Shown here piece by piece: positions 17,089 to 25,410 of a DNA stretch of 53,031 nt. Location: positions 1-53,031 of the forward strand of contig NZ_JALCYY010000037.1 in the NCBI RefSeq assembly GCF_022690685.1. Reading direction: 5' to 3'. How positions within the stretch are numbered: the first letter of the stretch is position 1; the number at the start of each line of letters is the position of its first letter. The translations under genes were made by a program, and so were the position numbers. The stretch comes from Anaeromyxobacter terrae. GTDB lineage: Bacteria; Myxococcota; Myxococcia; Myxococcales; Anaeromyxobacteraceae. The notes below the pieces were generated by a model. It was not told where the DNA came from. It made no database searches and saw only the letters and a program-made list of their open reading frames with translations.

Positions 17089-17547
17089 GCGGACGAGCCC
17101 GGTGAGCAAGCCCACGAGCCGGCTCACGACGCGCGCGACCTCATCGGCGCGAGCGGCCGAGGTGTCCCCGCACAGCGCGGCGATCTCGACGGCGGCGGCC
17201 GCCTCGACGGCCTCGGCGCGAGCGATGGCGAAGGCGCGGGCCTTGTCCGCGCGCGTGACGCGGCCAGCCCCTTCCGCGCAGTTGAGGCAGGCGGACTTCG
17301 CGGAGCGGACGGCCTCGTCGCGGAGCTTCGCGTCGCGGATGGAGCAGCGGAGCACGGAGAGGAGGAGGTCGCGTGCGACGGAGAAGGCGATGAGCTTGTG
17401 GTGCGGGAGAACGGGGGAGGAGGAGGAAAAGGAAGAGGAAGGCGAGGAAGAAGACGAACGGGAGGAAGAGGAAGGAGAAGAGGAAGCGGGAGAGGAAGAG
17501 ATGGAGGAGGACGGAACGGGAAAGAGCGCAGCGAGTCTGTCGGTCAT
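17086..17547 (-). CDS. Four-helix-bundle protein (23S rRNA-IVS/bAvd-like), with Ser-rich linker, copy 2
   Basis: 153 residues from ATG 17547, with AAGGAG seven nt upstream inside hairpin 2. Residues 1-12 ([12 protein letters not shown]) lead into a ~33-residue Ser/Pro linker encoded by a polypyrimidine tract on this strand, then the four-helix bundle ([54 protein letters not shown]). It is clearly a paralogue of the gene at 16569: [19 protein letters not shown] matches [19 protein letters not shown]. The linker sits at the same place but is made of a different simple sequence. The frame is open upstream beyond the hairpin through the hexamer array, but the RBS, the hairpin and homology all point to 17547. 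Function unknown. Confidence 0.83.
   Translation of the reverse strand: MTDRLAALFPVPSSSISSSPASSSPSSSSRSSSSSPSSSFSSSSPVLPHHKLIAFSVARDLLLSVLRCSIRDAKLRDEAVRSAKSACLNCAEGAGRVTRADKARAFAIARAEAVEAAAAVEIAALCGDTSAARADEVARVVSRLVGLLTGLVR
17413..17517 (+). repeat. Polypurine (GGAGGAAGA-type) tract coding the Ser-rich linker
   Basis: About 105 bp that is almost wholly purine on plus (runs of GGA, GAA, AGG, with isolated C or T), hence TCC/TCT serine codons on minus. Such a homopurine tract can form triplex (H-DNA). It occupies the same position in the second four-helix-bundle gene as the hexamer repeat does in the first. Confidence 0.8.
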
Positions 17548-17595
17548 GGTTCGGCTCCTTTCACCCCGGGACAAGGAGCCGAACCATGACCGACA
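17538..17595 (-). promoter_or_regulatory. Leader hairpin 2: 23-bp perfect stem enclosing RBS and start codon
   Basis: Arms 17538-17560 and 17573-17595 are perfect reverse complements; the 12-nt loop (17561-17572) reads GTCCCGGGGTGA on minus, differing from loop 1 only by one extra C. On the minus strand, the 3' arm holds AAGGAG and the ATG at 17547, and the 5' arm holds CTCCTT. The stem sequence is unrelated to stem 1, so base pairing and loop, not stem sequence, are conserved. The plus strand of the same stem also shows a mirror AAGGAG-ATG (17586), giving only a 17-codon ORF. Confidence 0.85.
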
Positions 17596-17626
17596 CGAGC
17601 CCCCGAACGCCCCCGCCCATCCGCAG

Positions 17627-17709
17627 GAACGGCGCGTAGCGACGAGAGGCGCAGGCGCAGTGCCACCCACCGGTGGCACGAGCCTGCTGACCGCCCAGCA
17701 GCGCCGTTC
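17627..17709 (+). other. Possible three-arm folded structure
   Basis: Outer arms 17627-17635 (GAACGGCGC) and 17701-17709 (GCGCCGTTC) enclose hairpin 17660-17679 (GTGCCACC, CACC loop, GGTGGCAC) and hairpin 17684-17701 (CTGCTG, six-nt loop, CAGCAG; its last base is shared with the outer arm). It lies between leader hairpin 2 and the third hexamer array. Could be a small structured RNA or single-strand DNA end; no homology known to me. Confidence 0.35.
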
Positions 17710-17722
17710 ACCCAGGGAGGAA

Positions 17723-17940
<218 letters not shown>

Positions 17941-18013
17941 CCCCGCCCCCGCCCGCCCGCCCACCCACCTCGGATTGTCCCCGCCCATCCCGTCTGTTAG
18001 ATCGGGCGCCCCG

Positions 18014-19441
18014 ATGACCACCACCCGCGTCTACCTCCACACGCTCGGCTGCCCGAAGAACCGGGTGGACAGCGAGGTCATGCTCGGCACCCTGACGGGC
18101 GCCGGCTATCGCCTCGAGCGCGACCCCGCCAAGGCGGACGTGATCGTCGTGAACACCTGCGGCTTCATCGAGAGCGCCAAGGAGGAATCGGTCGACGCCA
18201 TCGTCGAGCTCGCGGGCATGAAGCAGGAGGGGCGCTGCAAGAAGCTCGTCGTGACCGGCTGCCTCGTGCAGCGCCACGCCGAGGAGCTGTCGGCCGAGCT
18301 GCCGGAGGTGGACCACTTCCTCGGGACCGGCGCCTACGCCGACATCGCGCGCGTCGTCTCGGACGCGCAGGCGAAGCGGCTCGTCGTGCCCGACCCGGAC
18401 TTCGTCCACTCCGCCTCGACGCCGCGGGTGAACTCGCTCCCCTCGCACACCGCCTACCTCAAGATCTCCGAGGGCTGCGACAACGCCTGCGCGTTCTGCA
18501 TCATCCCGAAGCTCCGCGGCGCGCAGCGCTCGCGGCCGGTGGACGACGTCGTCGCCGAGGCGGCCGCGCTCGCGGCGCAGGGGACGGTCGAGCTCTCGCT
18601 CGTGGCGCAAGACCTCACCGCCTACGGCTACGACCTGCCCGGCAAGGTCCGGCTGCACCATCTCCTGCCCGAGCTCTGCAAGGTGGAGGGGATCCGCTGG
18701 CTCAGGCTCCACTACGCGTACCCGCGCGACGTGCCGGACGCCCTCGTGGACGTCGTCGCGCGCGAGCCGAAGATCGTGAAGTACCTCGACATGCCGCTGC
18801 AGCACTCCTCCGATCGGCTGCTCCGCTCGATGAAGCGCGGCCGCGACTCGGTGTTCCTGCGCGAGCTCCTCGCGCGCCTGCGGGCGCGCGTGCCCGGGAT
18901 CGCGCTCAGGACCTCGCTCATCGTCGGGCTCCCCGGCGAGACGGAGGAGGACTTCGAGGACCTGGTGCGCTTCGTCGAGGAGCAGCGCTTCGAGCGGCTC
19001 GGGGTGTTCGAGTTCTCGCCCGAGGACGGCACGCCCGCGGCGGAGATGGACGGGCAGCTTCCGGACGAGGTGAAGCGCGCCCGGCGCGATCGCATCATGT
19101 CGCTCCAGCAGGAGATCTCGCGCGACCACCAGCGGGCGATGATCGGGCGGCGGCTCGAGGTCCTCGTGGAGGGGCGCTCCGAGGAGACCGAGCACCTCCT
19201 CGCCGGCCGCCACGCGCAGCAGGCGCCGGAGATCGACGGCATCACCTACATCAACGACGGCGTCGCCTACCCCGGCGAGCTCGCCACCGTCGAGATCACC
19301 GACGCGTCCGAGTACGACCTCGTCGGCCGCGTGGTGGCGCGTGATCCCGAGCGGGCGCGCCGCCCGCTCCCCGCCCCGACCCAGGCTGCGACGGAGCCGA
19401 ACGGACGGCCGCGCCGCGGCGGGCTCCCCGTCGTCGGCTAG
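18014..19441 (+). CDS. rimO: Ribosomal protein uS12 methylthiotransferase
   Basis: 475 residues. This radical-SAM enzyme with two [4Fe-4S] clusters methylthiolates the conserved aspartate of ribosomal protein S12. The N-terminal UPF0004 domain shows its three cysteines ([29 protein letters not shown]), the radical-SAM motif is [13 protein letters not shown] (CxxxCxxC), followed by [13 protein letters not shown] and the C-terminal TRAM region ([10 protein letters not shown] through VGRVVARDP). Within the family the GFI after the second Cys and the DLTAYGYD segment favour RimO over MiaB. ATG 18014 follows the hexamer array closely; the open frame continues far upstream through the repeats but has no coding signature. 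It converges on the DUF6311 gene with 6 bp between stops. Confidence 0.96.
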   Translation: MTTTRVYLHTLGCPKNRVDSEVMLGTLTGAGYRLERDPAKADVIVVNTCGFIESAKEESVDAIVELAGMKQEGRCKKLVVTGCLVQRHAEELSAELPEVDHFLGTGAYADIARVVSDAQAKRLVVPDPDFVHSASTPRVNSLPSHTAYLKISEGCDNACAFCIIPKLRGAQRSRPVDDVVAEAAALAAQGTVELSLVAQDLTAYGYDLPGKVRLHHLLPELCKVEGIRWLRLHYAYPRDVPDALVDVVAREPKIVKYLDMPLQHSSDRLLRSMKRGRDSVFLRELLARLRARVPGIALRTSLIVGLPGETEEDFEDLVRFVEEQRFERLGVFEFSPEDGTPAAEMDGQLPDEVKRARRDRIMSLQQEISRDHQRAMIGRRLEVLVEGRSEETEHLLAGRHAQQAPEIDGITYINDGVAYPGELATVEITDASEYDLVGRVVARDPERARRPLPAPTQAATEPNGRPRRGGLPVVG

Positions 19442-19447
19442 CCCGCC

Positions 19448-21316
19448 TCAGGGGAGCTTCCGGGCGCGAACGGCCTCGCTGAAGGCATCCCGCCGACCCG
19501 CAGCGACGCACACCCGATCCTCGCCGACGAGGCCGCAGTCCGCGCCCGCCGCGCGGAAGCGCGCGACGGCGCTCGGGTGCACGACGTAGATCGTCGCGGG
19601 ATCGAGCGCGCCGGCGTCGAGCGCGCGGCGGTTCGCCTGGCAGGCCGCGATGGCGCGCTCGGGATCGAGGCGCGCGGTGTACGCGGCGTCGAAGGTGGCG
19701 CCGATGCGGTAGGCCACCTCCGCGAGCGGCAGGTAGCTGTCCGGCGGATACAGGTGCGGCCCGCAGAGCTCCGGCTCCGGCGCGATGGGATCCCCGCCCG
19801 CGAGGAGGTAGGGCGGGAACATCGAGAGGTGACGGTACGCGCCGCGCGCGAGCGCCCACTCCGGCGCGGGCGGCCTGGGCGCCGGGTGGATGCCGAGCGG
19901 CACGGGCGGCCTGACGTCGAGCACCTGCGCCACCAGGGCGAGCGCGAGCACGCCGCGGAGCGCGCGCGGCCGCTCGCCCAGCGCGAGCGCGGCGAGGCCC
20001 ATCCCGCCGAGGAGGAGCAGGTAGTGAAGCGGCCAGACGAACCGTCCCGAGGAGCGGAAGGTGCCGCCGAGCGCGGGCACCGCCTCGTAGAAGCGGAGGC
20101 GCCCGATGACCTCTCCGGCGGCCCGCACGGTGCCGGAGAGCGCGAAGAAGCCGAGCACGAGCGCGACGGCGACGACCGGCGCCGCGCGGGCGAGCGCGCC
20201 GGCGGCGGGGGCGCGGCGCAGCGCGACGGAGGCAGCGATCGCCGCGGCGAGCAGGAGGAGGACGCCCGCGCCGAGGTAGCCGAATCCCTCGTACTGTCCG
20301 GCGTGGACGGGGAGCCCCGCCCACAGGCGCGACCAGCCCATGGGGTTCACGAGCGTCGCGAGGTCGGCGGAGAAGTAGCCGAAGCCGTTCGCGCGCGCCC
20401 GCACGCCGTTCCCGAGGAAGCCGAAGAGGGCGAGCCCCGCCCCCGCCGCGAGGGCGATCGCCGCGAGCCCGCCGGCGAGGAGCGCGGGGCCCGCGCGCCG
20501 CTCCACGATCGCGAGCCGCACGACGAGCGCCGCCGAGAGCGCGGCCGACATCACGACGAAGTAGGGGTGCACCCCCGCGGCGGCGAAGACGAGGAGGAGC
20601 GCCCCCGCGAGCCGCCGGCCGGGGCGCGAGGCGACCGGCGCGAGCGCGAGCCAGAGGGCGAGGAGCAGGATCCACTGCGCGCAAAGGCTCGCGTGCCCGG
20701 TCCTCGGCCCCACGAGCCGGTGCAGGAGCGGCGGCGCGAGCGCGAACAGCGCGCCCCCGAGCGCCTGCGCGAGGCGGTCCTGCGTCGCGAGCCGCGCGAG
20801 CTTCGCGCCCACGAAGCCCTGGAGCGCGAAGGCGAGGACGAGCCAGGCACCCACGTACTGGAAGTCCCGCGGGAGGACGGCCGCGAAGGGGCGGAGGGCG
20901 ACCGCGACGAGCGGCAGCGAGTCGCTGAAGCCGAGTGTCGAGCCGATGGGGAACGGGTAGAGCGGGTTCGCGCCGAGCGGCAGCGCGAGCGGCGCTGAGC
21001 GGAAGAAGAGCCAGCCGACGTAGCTCGCACCCCAGTCGCTGCCCATGAGCCAGCCGGTGTTCCCGGGCGCGGCCAGGGCGAGGCCGCCGGCGTGCCAGGC
21101 GAGCCAGGCGACGCCCGCGAGCCCGGCGCCGAGCGCGGGGACGTGCGGCGCGAGGAGCGCGCGCACGGCGGCACCGGAGCGCCCGCTCGCCGTCCCGCCC
21201 GCGCCACGCGGGCCCGGGCCATTCGAGCCGTCATCGGCGGTGTCGGGCCTGCGTTGCACGCGCCCGCGAGGATCCGTGCGCCCCACGGGCGTGTCAATGT
21301 GCTGGCCCGGTCGCAT
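19448..21316 (-). CDS. DUF6311 family multi-pass membrane protein
   Basis: 622 residues as drawn from ATG 21316. The first ~50 residues are hydrophilic and may not be translated: a GTG at the VRALLAPHVPAL segment (near 21167) is an alternative. About a dozen hydrophobic helices follow, with the characteristic loop LPLGANPLYPFPIGSTLGFS and a C-terminal soluble part containing Cys residues (LCGPHLYPPDSYLP, DCGLVGEDRVCV). DUF6311 proteins resemble GT-C-type glycosyltransferases or YfhO-like membrane proteins, but no substrate is known. Divergent, 26 bp apart at the annotated starts, from a methyltransferase and a glycosyltransferase, which suggests a joint role in glycan or lipid-linked sugar assembly. 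Confidence 0.85.
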   Translation of the reverse strand: MRPGQHIDTPVGRTDPRGRVQRRPDTADDGSNGPGPRGAGGTASGRSGAAVRALLAPHVPALGAGLAGVAWLAWHAGGLALAAPGNTGWLMGSDWGASYVGWLFFRSAPLALPLGANPLYPFPIGSTLGFSDSLPLVAVALRPFAAVLPRDFQYVGAWLVLAFALQGFVGAKLARLATQDRLAQALGGALFALAPPLLHRLVGPRTGHASLCAQWILLLALWLALAPVASRPGRRLAGALLLVFAAAGVHPYFVVMSAALSAALVVRLAIVERRAGPALLAGGLAAIALAAGAGLALFGFLGNGVRARANGFGYFSADLATLVNPMGWSRLWAGLPVHAGQYEGFGYLGAGVLLLLAAAIAASVALRRAPAAGALARAAPVVAVALVLGFFALSGTVRAAGEVIGRLRFYEAVPALGGTFRSSGRFVWPLHYLLLLGGMGLAALALGERPRALRGVLALALVAQVLDVRPPVPLGIHPAPRPPAPEWALARGAYRHLSMFPPYLLAGGDPIAPEPELCGPHLYPPDSYLPLAEVAYRIGATFDAAYTARLDPERAIAACQANRRALDAGALDPATIYVVHPSAVARFRAAGADCGLVGEDRVCVAAGRRDAFSEAVRARKLP

Positions 21317-21342
21317 CGATCTGCGAGAAAGTCCCCTTCACC

Positions 21343-22095
21343 ATGGACCTCGTCGAGCTCGCGCGCGCGCCCGTCCGCCGCCACCCCTGGGAGGAGGCGC
21401 GGGTCGCCTTCTTCCTGCGCGTGCTGCGCGGCGCGGGCCTGCTCGCGCCGGGGGTCGCGGTGCTGGACGTGGGCGCGGGCGACGGCTTCTTCTCCCGCCG
21501 GCTCGCCGAGGCGCTCGGCGCCGGCGCCTCGGTCACCTGCTGGGACGCGAACTACACCGACGCCCACCTCGCCTCGGCGGCGTTCGCGCCCTCCGCGCGC
21601 CTGCGCTTCACCCGCGCCGCGCCGGAGGGCGCATTCGGGCTCGCCCTCCTCCTCGACGTCCTCGAGCACGTCGAGGACGACGTCGCGTTCCTCTCGGAGG
21701 TTGTGGAGGCGCGGCTCGCGCCCGGCGGGCACGCGCTCGTGTCGGTGCCGGCCTGGCCCGCGCTCTTCTCGAGCCACGACGCGAAGCTCCGACACCACCG
21801 GCGCTACGCGCCGCGCACCGCGCGGGCGGTCCTCGCGGGCGCCGGGCTCGAGGTGGTCCGCGGCGGCGGCCTCTTCCACGCCCTCGTCGCGCCGCGCGCC
21901 GCGCAGGTCGCCCTCGAGCGGCTCTCCCGCGCGGCCCCCCCGCCGAGGGATCTCGGCGAGTGGGACGCCCCCGGCGCCGTGACCGCGCTCGTCCGCGGCG
22001 CGCTCGCGCTCGACGCGTCCCTCTCGCTCCTCTGCGCGCGGCTCGGGCTCGACCTGCCCGGGCTGAGCTTCTGGGCCCTATGCAAGAGGCCGTAG
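21343..22095 (+). CDS. Class I SAM-dependent methyltransferase
   Basis: 250 residues. The SAM site is plain: motif I VLDVGAGDGFFSRRLAEAL, acidic motif II CWDANYTD, and LLLDVLEHVEDDVAFLSE with the post-motif LAPGGHALVSVPAWPALFS. The segment HDAKLRHHRRYAPRT is typical of methyltransferases that sit beside glycosyltransferases in surface-polysaccharide clusters. The substrate is unknown. Its last 16 bp overlap the start of the GT2 gene, so the two are translationally coupled; the DUF6311 membrane protein is divergent. Confidence 0.9.
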   Translation: MDLVELARAPVRRHPWEEARVAFFLRVLRGAGLLAPGVAVLDVGAGDGFFSRRLAEALGAGASVTCWDANYTDAHLASAAFAPSARLRFTRAAPEGAFGLALLLDVLEHVEDDVAFLSEVVEARLAPGGHALVSVPAWPALFSSHDAKLRHHRRYAPRTARAVLAGAGLEVVRGGGLFHALVAPRAAQVALERLSRAAPPPRDLGEWDAPGAVTALVRGALALDASLSLLCARLGLDLPGLSFWALCKRP

Positions 22096-22835
22096 CGCTC
22101 GTCATCCCCTGCTTCGACGAGGCGGACCGGCTCGACCGAGCCGAGCTCCTCCGGCTCGTCCGCGCGCGCGAGGGGCTCGCGCTCGTGCTCGTCGACGACG
22201 GCTCCACCGACGCGACCCCCACCGTGCTGGAGGAGCTCCGCCGGGCGGAGCCCTCGCGGATCTCGGTCGTGCGCCTCCGGGAGAACCGCGGCAAGGCGGA
22301 GGCGGTCCGAGCGGGGCTCCGCGGCGGGCTCTCGGGCGGGGCCGCGATCGTGGGCTACGCCGACGCCGACCTCTCCACGCCCGTCGACGAGCTCCTCCGG
22401 CTCGTCGACACCGCGCTCGCCTCGCAGCGCGACGTCGTGCTCGGCTCGCGCGTGCGGCTCCTCGGCAGGCGCATCGAGCGGCGCGCGCACCGGCACTACC
22501 TCGGCCGCGTGTTCGCGACCTTCGCCTCGCTCGCCCTCGGGCTCCCGGTCTACGACACCCAGTGCGGCGCGAAGCTCTTCCGCGCGACGCCCGCCCTCGC
22601 GGCCGCGCTCGCGGCGCCGTTCCGCACGCGCTGGATCTTCGACGTCGAGCTCCTGGGACGGCTCCGCGGCGGCGCTCCGGGGATCCCACCCCTCGGGGAG
22701 GACGCGTTCGAGGAGGTACCCCTCCGCGCCTGGCGCGACGTGGGCGGCTCTAAGCTCGGCCCCGGCGCGATGCTCGCCGCCGGCGTGCAGCTCCTCGCGC
22801 TCGCCGCGCGGCTCCGGCTGCGCTCCGGGCGCTGA
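22080..22835 (+). CDS. Family 2 glycosyltransferase (dolichyl-phosphate-mannose synthase-like)
   Basis: 251 residues from ATG 22080. GT-A motifs are visible: LVIPCFDEADRL, LVLVDDGSTDATPTVL, LRENRGKAEAVRAGL, GYADADLSTPVDEL (the metal-binding DxD) and TQCGAKLFRA, all typical of DPM1/GtrB-like enzymes that load a sugar onto a polyprenyl phosphate. GtrB-like enzymes usually carry C-terminal transmembrane helices; here only one weakly hydrophobic C-terminal stretch (GAMLAAGVQLLALAARL) is present. Cotranscribed with the methyltransferase by overlap. The product may feed the adjacent DUF6311 membrane protein (inference). Confidence 0.9.
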   Translation: MQEAVALVIPCFDEADRLDRAELLRLVRAREGLALVLVDDGSTDATPTVLEELRRAEPSRISVVRLRENRGKAEAVRAGLRGGLSGGAAIVGYADADLSTPVDELLRLVDTALASQRDVVLGSRVRLLGRRIERRAHRHYLGRVFATFASLALGLPVYDTQCGAKLFRATPALAAALAAPFRTRWIFDVELLGRLRGGAPGIPPLGEDAFEEVPLRAWRDVGGSKLGPGAMLAAGVQLLALAARLRLRSGR

Positions 22836-22848
22836 CCGCCCGCGGCGC

Positions 22849-24321
22849 TCAGCGGGTCCGGCCGCCCCCGAACATGGAGCCCAGGATCCCGCGCATGATC
22901 TCGCGGCCGATCTGGGTCCCCGCGGCGCGCATGGCGCTCGTCGCCATCTTGCCGAGCATGTCGCCGGCCTGGCCGAGGGCGCCCGCCTCCTGGCGGCCGC
23001 GCTGCGCGCCGCGCGGCTCCGGGGCGCGCTCCGCCTCCCGCTCCGTCGCGCGCTGCTGCAGCCGCTCGTAGGCCGACTCGCGGTCGGCCGGGGCGTCGTA
23101 GCGGCCCCGCAGCGGCGAGGCGGCCAGCACCTGCGCGCGCTCCTCGGGCGTGAGCGGCGTGAGCCGCGAGCGTGGCGGCACGACGAGCGCGCGCTCCACC
23201 GGGGCGGGCGTACCGCGCGCGTCGAGGAACGACACCAGCGCCTCGCCCACGCCGAGCTCGGTGATGGCCGCCTCGACGTCGACGCCGGGGTTCGCGCGGA
23301 AGGTCTCCGCCGCGGCGCGCACCGCCTTCTGGTCGCGCGGGGTGAAGGCGCGCAGCGCGTGCTGCACCCGGTTGCCGAGCTGGCCGAGCACCGCGTCCGG
23401 CACGTCGAGCGGGCTCTGCGTGACGAAGTAGACGCCGACGCCCTTCGAGCGGACGAGCCGCACCACCTGCTCGATCTTGGCGCGCAGCTCCTCCGGCGCG
23501 TCGTCGAAGAGCAGGTGCGCCTCGTCGAAGAAGAAGACGAGCCGCGGCTTCTCCGGGTCGCCCACCTCCGGCAGCTGCTCGAACAGCTCGGAGAGGAGCC
23601 AGAGGAGGAGCGTGGCGTAGAGCTGCGGCGAGCGGACGAGCCGCTCCGCGTGGAGGATCGTCACCTGGCCGCGGCCGGAGAGATCGGTGCGGAGGAGGTC
23701 CTCGAGCGCGAGGGCCGGCTCGCCGAAGAGCCGGTCGGCGCCCTGCGACTCGAGCGCGAGGAGCGCGCGCTGGATCGCGCCGACGCTCGCCGAGGAGACG
23801 TTCCCGTAGCGCGCGCGGAGCTCCGCTGCGCGCTCGGTGAGGTGCTCCAGCATGGCCCGGAGGTCCTTCACGTCGAGGAGCAAGAGCCCGCCCTCGTCCG
23901 CCACCCGGAACGCCATCTGCAGCACGCCCGCCTGGGTCTCGTTGAGCCCGAGCACCCGCGCGAGGAGCAGCGGCCCCATCTCGGAGATCGTGGTCCGGAG
24001 GGGGTGGCCCGCCTCGCCGAACACGTCGAGGAAGACGACCGGGCTCGCCTCCGCGGCGAGCGGGACGCCGAGCTCGCGGGCGCGCTCGGCGAGCTTGGGC
24101 GAGTCGCCCCCCGGGCGCGCGAGCCCGGAGAGATCGCCCTTCACGTCGGCGAGGAACACCGGCACGCCGATGCGGCTGAAGCCCTCGGCGAGGACGCGCA
24201 GCGTGACGGTCTTGCCGGTGCCGGTCGCGCCGGCGACGAGGCCGTGCCGGTTCGCGAGACCCGGGAGGAGCAGCAGCTCGTTCGTGCCCTTGGCGACGAG
24301 GAGGGGAGCGGGAGGGGCCAT
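22849..24321 (-). CDS. DUF853 / HerA-helicase-like ATPase
   Basis: 490 residues of the DUF853 (YjgR) family. The P-loop [34 protein letters not shown], the Walker [17 protein letters not shown], and the sensor-type [12 protein letters not shown] with [20 protein letters not shown] are all seen. Such proteins belong to the FtsK/HerA superfamily of hexameric ATPases; the role of this branch is unknown, and it is not linked here to NurA. The C-terminus has a basic/Glu-rich segment, then SMFGGGRTR. It starts 10 bp after the lolA stop on the same strand and is probably in an operon with it. Confidence 0.93.
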   Translation of the reverse strand: MAPPAPLLVAKGTNELLLLPGLANRHGLVAGATGTGKTVTLRVLAEGFSRIGVPVFLADVKGDLSGLARPGGDSPKLAERARELGVPLAAEASPVVFLDVFGEAGHPLRTTISEMGPLLLARVLGLNETQAGVLQMAFRVADEGGLLLLDVKDLRAMLEHLTERAAELRARYGNVSSASVGAIQRALLALESQGADRLFGEPALALEDLLRTDLSGRGQVTILHAERLVRSPQLYATLLLWLLSELFEQLPEVGDPEKPRLVFFFDEAHLLFDDAPEELRAKIEQVVRLVRSKGVGVYFVTQSPLDVPDAVLGQLGNRVQHALRAFTPRDQKAVRAAAETFRANPGVDVEAAITELGVGEALVSFLDARGTPAPVERALVVPPRSRLTPLTPEERAQVLAASPLRGRYDAPADRESAYERLQQRATEREAERAPEPRGAQRGRQEAGALGQAGDMLGKMATSAMRAAGTQIGREIMRGILGSMFGGGRTR

Positions 24322-24331
24322 GCCCCTCTCT

Positions 24332-24955
24332 TTACCGCTCCCCGCCGGGCGGCGCGATCCTGCGGACGTCCTTCGGAAGCTTCACCTCGAAGGCCGCGTC
24401 CGAGAGCCCGGCGTTGCGCTTCACCTTCTCGAAGCGGATCTCGTTCACGTTGCCGGCCCCGTCCACGACGCGCGTGGCGCGCACCTCGCCGTCCGCCCCG
24501 ACGGTGAGCGCGATCGACTCGACGCGCGGATCCTCCTCCTTCGGCCGCAGCAGGAGCGCGCCCGTGCCGTCCACCGAGAGGGCGAACTCGCGGGCGAGGT
24601 CGCCCTTGCCGAGGAGGAAGGTGACCGCCGCGCTCATCGCGGTGGCGTCGAAGTGCTCGTCCACGTAGGCCTGGTTCTCCTCGGGCTCGTACTGCACGAG
24701 CCGCGAGCCCTTCACCGCGACGGTCTTCGGGGTCGGCGTCTCGTAGTCCCAGCGCATCATCCCCGGCTTCCTCACGCGGAGCGTGCCGGCGGAGACCTGC
24801 CGCCGGCCGAAGCCGGAGTAGGTGTAGGTCTGCTGGAAGCGCGCCTCGAGATCGCGGGTGCGCTCGTAGAACGTCTGGACCTTCTTGGCGAGCGCGCTCG
24901 CGTCCGCGGGGGGCGGGGCGGCGACGAGGAGGAGGGCGGCGAGGGCGGGGATCAT
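24332..24955 (-). CDS. lolA: Outer-membrane lipoprotein carrier protein
   Basis: 207 residues. LolA is the periplasmic chaperone that takes lipoproteins from the LolCDE transporter to the outer membrane. A signal peptide ([19 protein letters not shown]) is followed by the LolA start ([20 protein letters not shown]), [18 protein letters not shown] and a C-terminal [20 protein letters not shown]. The half-barrel fold residues fit the family although identity to enterobacterial LolA is low. The many lipobox proteins in this window are its expected cargo. First gene of a likely unit with the DUF853 ATPase. Confidence 0.9.
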   Translation of the reverse strand: MIPALAALLLVAAPPPADASALAKKVQTFYERTRDLEARFQQTYTYSGFGRRQVSAGTLRVRKPGMMRWDYETPTPKTVAVKGSRLVQYEPEENQAYVDEHFDATAMSAAVTFLLGKGDLAREFALSVDGTGALLLRPKEEDPRVESIALTVGADGEVRATRVVDGAGNVNEIRFEKVKRNAGLSDAAFEVKLPKDVRRIAPPGGER

Positions 24956-25056
24956 GTCGAGCTAGATAGCAGACGGGCGGACCCGCGGCGGCATTCACGG
25001 CGGCGCCCCTGGCGCCTTGACGCGGCGGGCGCCCCAGGTGATCCTCCCCGGCTCCG

Positions 25057-25359
25057 ATGCGCGCCCTCCTCGCCGCCCTCGCCCTCGTCGCGCTCTCCGC
25101 CTGCACCGAGCCCTGCCAGGAGCTCGCGAACCGCCTGTGCGAGTGCTCCGGCGGCGGCAGCGCCCGCGACGCCTGCCAGCGCGGCGCCGAGGACCGGCTC
25201 TCCACGGTCGGCGCCGGCGACGCGAAGCAGAAGCAGTGCGACGCCTGGCTCGGCACCTGCCACGCGCCGGACGGCGCGAAGTTCTGCGAGTGGATCACCA
25301 CCACCGACGCCAAGGTGGCCTGCGGGATCTCGCTCGAGGCGCCCGCCACCACGCCGTGA
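25057..25359 (+). CDS. Small cysteine-rich lipoprotein, hypothetical
   Basis: 100 residues. The leader ends in a proper lipobox (VALSAC, Cys16). The mature part has eight further cysteines (20, 28, 30, 40, 61, 68, 77, 89), enough for four disulfides, spread through a short helical protein (CQELANRLCECSGG, QCDAWLGTC, FCEWITTT). Proteins with this spacing are scattered in myxobacteria but I know of no function. Divergent from lolA (101 bp apart) and convergent with amrS. Composition matches its neighbours, so it is taken as real. Confidence 0.75.
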   Translation: MRALLAALALVALSACTEPCQELANRLCECSGGGSARDACQRGAEDRLSTVGAGDAKQKQCDAWLGTCHAPDGAKFCEWITTTDAKVACGISLEAPATTP

Positions 25360-25410
25360 GGATCGGGGGGCGCCGCGCCGCCCCGCCGAGCAGAGCCCGT
25401 CGGCGCCCGT

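Noticed and set aside
16528-17595. Insertion sequence or MITE with terminal inverted repeats
   Set aside because: The two end hairpins are each self-complementary but unrelated to one another, so there are no classic TIRs, no target-site duplication was seen and no transposase is present. A non-classical mobile cassette is kept as a finding.
17971-18002. Promoter for rimO (TTGTCC - 16 bp - TTAGAT)
   Set aside because: The -10 matches only 3/6 and would leave a 6-nt leader; not convincing.
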